In this document: positions 5,673 to 8,250 of the stretch, piece after piece
Layout of the letters: each line of letters starts with the position of its first letter
How positions within the stretch are numbered: position 1 is the stretch's first letter
Source of the DNA: Candidatus Pacearchaeota archaeon
Lineage (GTDB): Archaea; Nanobdellota; Nanobdellia; Pacearchaeales; GW2011-AR1
Assembly: GCA_016234025.1 (NCBI GenBank)
Contig: JACQLL010000024.1
Coordinates: forward strand, 1 to 8,250
Length of the DNA stretch: 8,250 nucleotides
Reading direction: 5' to 3'
Translations under genes and position numbers: made by a program
The notes under the pieces: generated by a model
The model's database searches: none
Seen by the model: only the letters and a program-made list of their open reading frames with translations
Told to the model about the DNA's origin: nothing

Positions 5673-5793
5673 GATCCCGTAGCTCAGCTCGGTTAGAGCG
5701 CTGGTCTTATAGGACGATTATTCGTGGGAATAATTGCTCTCAAGAATTGTCTAAGAGAGCCGGAGGTCCCGGGTTCAAATCCCGGCGGGATCA
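5673..5793 (+). tRNA. tRNA-Ile (anticodon UAU) with a 46-base intron
   Basis: The cloverleaf is complete: acceptor GATCCCG (5673-5679) with CGGGATC (5786-5792), D stem GCTC/GAGC (5682-5685/5696-5699), T stem CCGGG/CCCGG (5769-5773/5781-5785), discriminator A (5793) and no encoded CCA. The anticodon stem CTGGT (5701-5705) pairs with GCCGG (5759-5763) through two G-U pairs. The loop C32 U33 U34 A35 U36 A37 is interrupted after A37, and A38 is 5758, so the anticodon is UAU. A73 agrees with isoleucine identity. Mature length is 75 bases before CCA addition. Most archaea read AUA with a CAU tRNA carrying agmatidine; a UAU tRNA is the known exception in a few lineages. The trailer would be cut by RNase Z, encoded upstream. 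Confidence 0.9.
5712..5757 (+). other. tRNA intron with canonical bulge-helix-bulge motif
   Basis: At the canonical 37/38 site, a 4-bp central helix CTTA (5706-5709) with TAAG (5752-5755) is flanked by the 3-base bulges TAG (5710-5712) and AGA (5756-5758) and by the outer helices CTGGT/GCCGG and GAC/GTC. Cutting after the second base of each bulge gives this intron, the substrate pattern of the archaeal splicing endonuclease. Inside, 5716-5723 and 5728-5735 form an 8-bp hairpin around GTGG. Confidence 0.88.
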
Positions 5794-5806
5794 TCGGGAT
5801 TTGAAC
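5773..5806 (+). repeat. Inverted copy of the tRNA T-arm just downstream of the tRNA
   Basis: GTTCAAATCCCG (5773-5784, T loop and T stem) is exactly complementary to CGGGATTTGAAC (5795-5806) in the trailer: 12 bp with an 8-base loop holding most of the 3' acceptor strand. In the precursor this hairpin would compete with the T stem and acceptor stem. Confidence 0.75.
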
Positions 5807-5823
5807 TAAGAAGTTTTCCACCA

Positions 5824-5832
5824 AATTTATTA
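5824..5832 (+). promoter_or_regulatory. TATA box of the small winged-helix gene
   Basis: AATTTATTA lies about 26 bp upstream of the ATG at 5855, giving a leaderless start. The T7 run at 5848-5854 immediately before the ATG could also act as a termination tract for the tRNA transcript. Confidence 0.45.
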
Positions 5833-5854
5833 ACTCCTCCAGCTTACTTTTTTT

Positions 5855-6124
5855 ATGGATGTGCCTATACTTGACTTCATTAGAAATCTAGAACGTGGAG
5901 GAGCTAACCGTTCTGTAATAGATGCTTGCTCTAGGACACTCAAAGCTATTTCAAACCATGCAGAAGGAGTTTACGAAGGCCTTCTCTCCGAAGAGCTAGC
6001 TTCAGAAGAAGTTTTTGCAAGAAACCATATACACCATACAGCATATCTAACAACCGCATTAGATGTTCTCGAAGCTGAAGGAATGATTGAACAAAGACGT
6101 GGGAAATATTTTGTCAAGGAGTAG
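5855..6124 (+). CDS. Small winged-helix-like protein, function unknown
   Basis: This 89-residue protein belongs to no family I can name with confidence. The C-terminal half reads as a winged helix: a helix around LLSEELASEEVFA (43-55), a recognition-type helix HTAYLTTALDVLEAEG (61-76), then a short wing MIEQRRGKYFVKE (77-89) with the basic RRGK turn typical of DNA-binding wings. The N-terminal half (1-40) is predicted helical and may dimerise or bind a partner. It has no membrane segment or cysteine pair. The start is supported by a TATA box about 26 bp upstream. It lies 61 bp after the tRNA on the same strand, has its own promoter, and converges on the TrmB-type regulator with 8 bp between stops. 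A regulator of nearby genes is possible but unproven. Confidence 0.7.
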   Translation: MDVPILDFIRNLERGGANRSVIDACSRTLKAISNHAEGVYEGLLSEELASEEVFARNHIHHTAYLTTALDVLEAEGMIEQRRGKYFVKE

Positions 6125-6132
6125 TCTTTACT

Positions 6133-6879
6133 TTAAGCCTTGGCAGTTTTCCAAAGAGTTTCAAAAAAGGATTTGAATGACTGTGCTATTTCCTGATTTT
6201 TTATAGATAAACAAGAAGAATGTTCTCCATAAGTAAATATTAAAGTTCTTTCTCCCATAATGTCGATTGCAGAAGGAGTTATTCCTCTAAGGATTTTAAC
6301 TTCTGTAAAATTCATTTTCTTGAAAGCTTTGTAATACTCTGTTTTATCGTCAGAAAATATCGCTTTGCAAAATATTCTCCTTTTTATTCTCTCACCATGC
6401 CATCTTTGCCATAATAAATTAAACTGCTCTTTTTTCGACGAAATAATTCCCATCGCTAAAACTCCTTCCTTTTCCTCCAAATAATCAAGAGCTTCAAAAA
6501 TCGCTGTCTGTATTCCGTTGATTCCTTTGAACAAATTAGTCTCATAACTCTTCTTTCCAGATTTCTCAATGTTCAAAAGGAAAGGAAGTTCTTTCAAAAA
6601 CTCCTGTTCTTTTTTCTCTATTTCATTTTCTTTCTCATGCAAATAATCTAAAATCCTATTCGGCGAGGCGGCACTAAAATATTTTGTTTTCTCCTTTACA
6701 ATGTAACTAGCAAGTCCTTTTTTGATTAGCTTATCAAGAATTTCATAAATTTTTCCACTCGAAATTTGTGCGTTTTCAATTATCTTTCCGGTTGTTGTTT
6801 CTCCTAATTTCAGTAAAGTAAGGTAGACCTTTGCTTCTCCCTTAGTTAATCCGATTTCTTCTAAAATCTTCAAATTCAT
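6133..6879 (-). CDS. TrmB-family transcriptional regulator
   Basis: TrmB-type regulator of 248 residues. The N-terminal winged helix is clear: LTKGEAKVYLTLLKLGETTTG (11-31, split across helices), recognition helix SSGKIYEILDKLIKKG (40-55) and wing LASYIVKEKTKYFSA (56-70). A charged coiled coil (about 76-97) follows, as is usual in the family, then a C-terminal effector-like domain (about 108-248) with FKGINGIQTAIFEAL (117-131), PSAIDIMGERTLIF (202-215) and a terminal FFETLWKTAK (238-247). It is shorter than the sugar-binding TrmB proteins (about 340 residues), so the maltose-type ligand domain seems absent and its effector cannot be inferred. A TATA box 25 bp upstream gives a leaderless start. 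It is divergent from the 7000-7563 gene across 120 bp, an arrangement often used for control of the neighbour and of itself. Confidence 0.88.
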   Translation of the reverse strand: MNLKILEEIGLTKGEAKVYLTLLKLGETTTGKIIENAQISSGKIYEILDKLIKKGLASYIVKEKTKYFSAASPNRILDYLHEKENEIEKKEQEFLKELPFLLNIEKSGKKSYETNLFKGINGIQTAIFEALDYLEEKEGVLAMGIISSKKEQFNLLWQRWHGERIKRRIFCKAIFSDDKTEYYKAFKKMNFTEVKILRGITPSAIDIMGERTLIFTYGEHSSCLSIKNQEIAQSFKSFFETLWKTAKA

Positions 6880-6900
6880 TTTTTTATTAGTTTACTTGAT

Positions 6901-6908
6901 TATAAAAA
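6901..6908 (-). promoter_or_regulatory. TATA box of the TrmB-type regulator
   Basis: On the minus strand TTTTTATA is centred about 25 bp before the ATG at 6879. Confidence 0.55.
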
Positions 6909-6962
6909 TCTTATTATTGCACCTCACTAAGAGGGAGATAAGTATTATAAGCATTTATTTTT

Positions 6963-6982
6963 AGTTATAACTATAAAGTTAT
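6963..6982 (+). promoter_or_regulatory. Palindromic candidate operator overlapping the TATA box of the 187-residue gene
   Basis: ATAACT (6967-6972) and AGTTAT (6977-6982) form an inverted repeat with a 4-base spacer. A third half-site AGTTAT (6963-6968) creates the palindrome AGTTATAACT. The TATA box CTATAAAG (6971-6978) lies inside, centred 25 bp from the ATG at 7000, so a protein bound here would block TBP. The divergent TrmB-type regulator is the obvious candidate. Confidence 0.45.
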
Positions 6983-6999
6983 TACTTTATGGAGAAAAA

Positions 7000-7563
7000 A
7001 TGAAAGACAAAGAAATTGAAGAAAGAATTGAATGGCTGCGCGCAATAAACAGAAATAGAGCGAGAAGGAGAGTTTATCAGGACAGTTGGTGGCTCTTTGA
7101 CTCGGCAGGAAACAGATTAGATCTTGAATCTTGTGTTGATGCCAATTACAAAAACGGTAATCCAAATTTAATCGTTTTACGGTGCCCGCTAAAAAAATAT
7201 GACAAGTATTTAACGCTTGAAGAAAATGATTTTAGTAAAGATCTAAGAATTAGCTATGCTGAATCAGAATTAATTTTAGGAAGAGATGCATCTTTTTCCA
7301 TAGGTTTTAGCTCCGTTGAAAATTGGGAGCGACAGGCAATGATCTGGGCGGCACTAAAACATGCTCCAAATGCTAGATATTATTCTTTTGGAAATCATGA
7401 GTTAATTCCAAACTACAGGAAACCAACTCATTTAGTTATTCCAGTTGAGTATTATCAATATCGTCTTGCCGGCAATTCTCCAGAACCTATTTTGAAAGTG
7501 GAGGGTTGGTCTGAAGAAGAGGTGATTCAAGGAGTGAGAGAAGAGCTAAAGCGCAAAAAATGA
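7000..7563 (+). CDS. Hypothetical 187-residue cytoplasmic protein
   Basis: Not recognised. It is a soluble protein with no signal peptide or membrane segment. The N-terminus is a charged helix (1-25, rich in Glu and Arg: ERIEWLRAINRNRARRR). A beta-rich middle includes DSWWLFDSAGNRLDLESC (28-45) and NPNLIVLRCPLKKYDKYLTL (54-73). Later come SSVENWERQAMIWAALKHAP (104-123), YYSFGNHELIPNYRKPTHLV (127-146) and an acidic/basic C-terminal helix (about 170-187). H133 and E134 with other polar residues might be functional, but no catalytic motif is evident. A GGAG at 6991-6994, five bases before the ATG, could be a ribosome binding site, yet the TATA box at 25 bp suggests a leaderless mRNA; the two cannot both be used. 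It is divergent from the TrmB-type regulator, which may control it. Confidence 0.75.
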   Translation: MKDKEIEERIEWLRAINRNRARRRVYQDSWWLFDSAGNRLDLESCVDANYKNGNPNLIVLRCPLKKYDKYLTLEENDFSKDLRISYAESELILGRDASFSIGFSSVENWERQAMIWAALKHAPNARYYSFGNHELIPNYRKPTHLVIPVEYYQYRLAGNSPEPILKVEGWSEEEVIQGVREELKRKK

Positions 7564-7728
7564 TTGATAAAAAGTTAAGATTTCGCGGCTTTCTATAGCT
7601 TCAATAAGCATTCCTCTCTTTATTGTAAAACTCTAAGAAAAATTCTGAATGATTAAGCTATCTCAATCAATGTTTATTCTTAAACGGCTTGCTTTGTTTC
7701 CAGACTTAATTATTATATCTTATGCTCA

Positions 7729-8250
7729 TCAAAAATTATGTTTTTCAATTAATGTGGTTATCTTTTTAACAAATAAAAACTTATTTCTAATATCTTGGAT
7801 AATCTCGTAAAATCTATGGATATCTTCAACATCAAAAGTTAACCCAATATCATATTTGCCTAACTGATATAGGACATAATGAATACCCTTAGTTTGTTTA
7901 CAGTAACTAACAAATAAATCAAATTGTGTTCGATCTGCTTTGTTAATTGATATAAGAGCAATACAGGGATGATAATTTAGATTAGCCATGTCAATTTTTG
8001 TTTTATATCCAGAAATAACATTATTTTTCTGGAGCTTTTTCATCATAGTAATTGTTGATCTAGGATTTAATCTTATTTTTTTTGCTATATTAAGAAGTGA
8101 ATCTCTTGAATTATTTCTCAGGACATTTATTAGTCCAATCTCTTTTTCATTCAGCTTTTCACTTTCTGCTTCATAATCAAATATCGGAAAGATTTTCGAC
8201 TCCTTGGTTTCAATAAAAGATTTGTTGATTTCGAATGCACTTAATACTAC
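7729..8250 (-). CDS. Tandem Lrp/AsnC-type regulator, C-terminal part (5' end beyond the window)
   Basis: The frame is open from the right edge (8250) to the stop at 7729, 173 residues, with no start required at the internal ATG pair near 8046. Residues 33-82 (from the edge) are an AsnC-type helix-turn-helix: EKEIGLINVLRNNSRDSLLN (35-54), IAKKIRLNPRSTITMMKKLQ (55-74), then NNVISGYKTKID. Residues about 90-165 form the RAM effector/dimerisation domain, with IHYVLYQLGKYDIGLTFDVE near its centre. About 30 residues precede the HTH and resemble the linker following a first RAM domain. This suggests the HTH-RAM-HTH-RAM architecture known in some DPANN and other archaeal regulators. The first unit, promoter and start are off the window. 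The 165-bp gap to the upstream plus-strand gene holds only weak repeats. Confidence 0.82.
   Translation of the reverse strand, partial: VVLSAFEINKSFIETKESKIFPIFDYEAESEKLNEKEIGLINVLRNNSRDSLLNIAKKIRLNPRSTITMMKKLQKNNVISGYKTKIDMANLNYHPCIALISINKADRTQFDLFVSYCKQTKGIHYVLYQLGKYDIGLTFDVEDIHRFYEIIQDIRNKFLFVKKITTLIEKHNF

Noticed and set aside
7561..7671. Weak inverted repeats in the gap before the Lrp/AsnC gene (TGATTGA/TCAATCA, ATAGCTT/AAGCTAT)
   Set aside because: Arms of 7 bp separated by tens of bases in AT-rich DNA are expected by chance.
1..8250. CRISPR array, transposase, integrase or defence system
   Set aside because: No regularly spaced direct repeats and no recognisable enzyme of these types are present; the repeats seen are palindromes and one dispersed 20-mer.

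Overview
The window looks like part of a small-genome archaeon, most plausibly a DPANN lineage of the Woesearchaeota/Pacearchaeota type. The evidence is an archaeal/eukaryal-type ribosomal protein (S8e), an archaeal LSm protein, a tRNA with a canonical bulge-helix-bulge intron and no encoded CCA, archaeal regulator families (TrmB, tandem Lrp/AsnC), AT-rich DNA with very short intergenic gaps, and TATA boxes about 25 bp upstream of most start codons, which implies leaderless mRNAs. The lineage is an inference from gene style; no rRNA is present to fix it.

Layout. 1-217: a hairpin-rich non-coding block ending in a 20-bp repeat and the S8e promoter. 218-592 (+): ribosomal protein S8e. 587-3598 (-): a 1003-residue membrane-anchored, heavily glycosylatable surface protein, convergent with S8e and overlapping it by 6 bp. 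3599-3950: a 352-bp divergent intergenic region holding two promoters and a strongly folded element that may be a small RNA with its own TATA box. 3951-4859 (+): ribonuclease Z. 4866-5120 (-): an unknown acidic small protein with no ATG in its frame. 5121-5261: intergenic palindromes, including inverted copies of the 20-bp repeat found upstream of S8e. 5262-5510 (-): LSm protein. 5673-5793 (+): intron-containing tRNA whose anticodon reads UAU (Ile), followed by an inverted copy of its own T-arm. 5855-6124 (+): small winged-helix-like protein. 6133-6879 (-): TrmB-family regulator, divergent from 7000-7563 (+), an unrecognised 187-residue protein with a palindrome over its TATA box. 7729-8250 (-): the C-terminal part of a tandem Lrp/AsnC regulator that runs off the right edge.

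Functionally the left and middle parts are RNA-centred housekeeping (ribosome, tRNA 3' processing, RNA chaperone, tRNA) interrupted by one large surface protein. The right part is regulatory. I see no CRISPR array, insertion sequence, transposase, integrase or defence operon. The least ordinary material is non-coding: two structured intergenic elements that share an order of hairpins, the dispersed 20-bp repeat, and the unusual tRNA-Ile(UAU) locus. The surface protein also appears to be a domain split by an inserted Asp-box propeller built from a duplicated three-blade unit.
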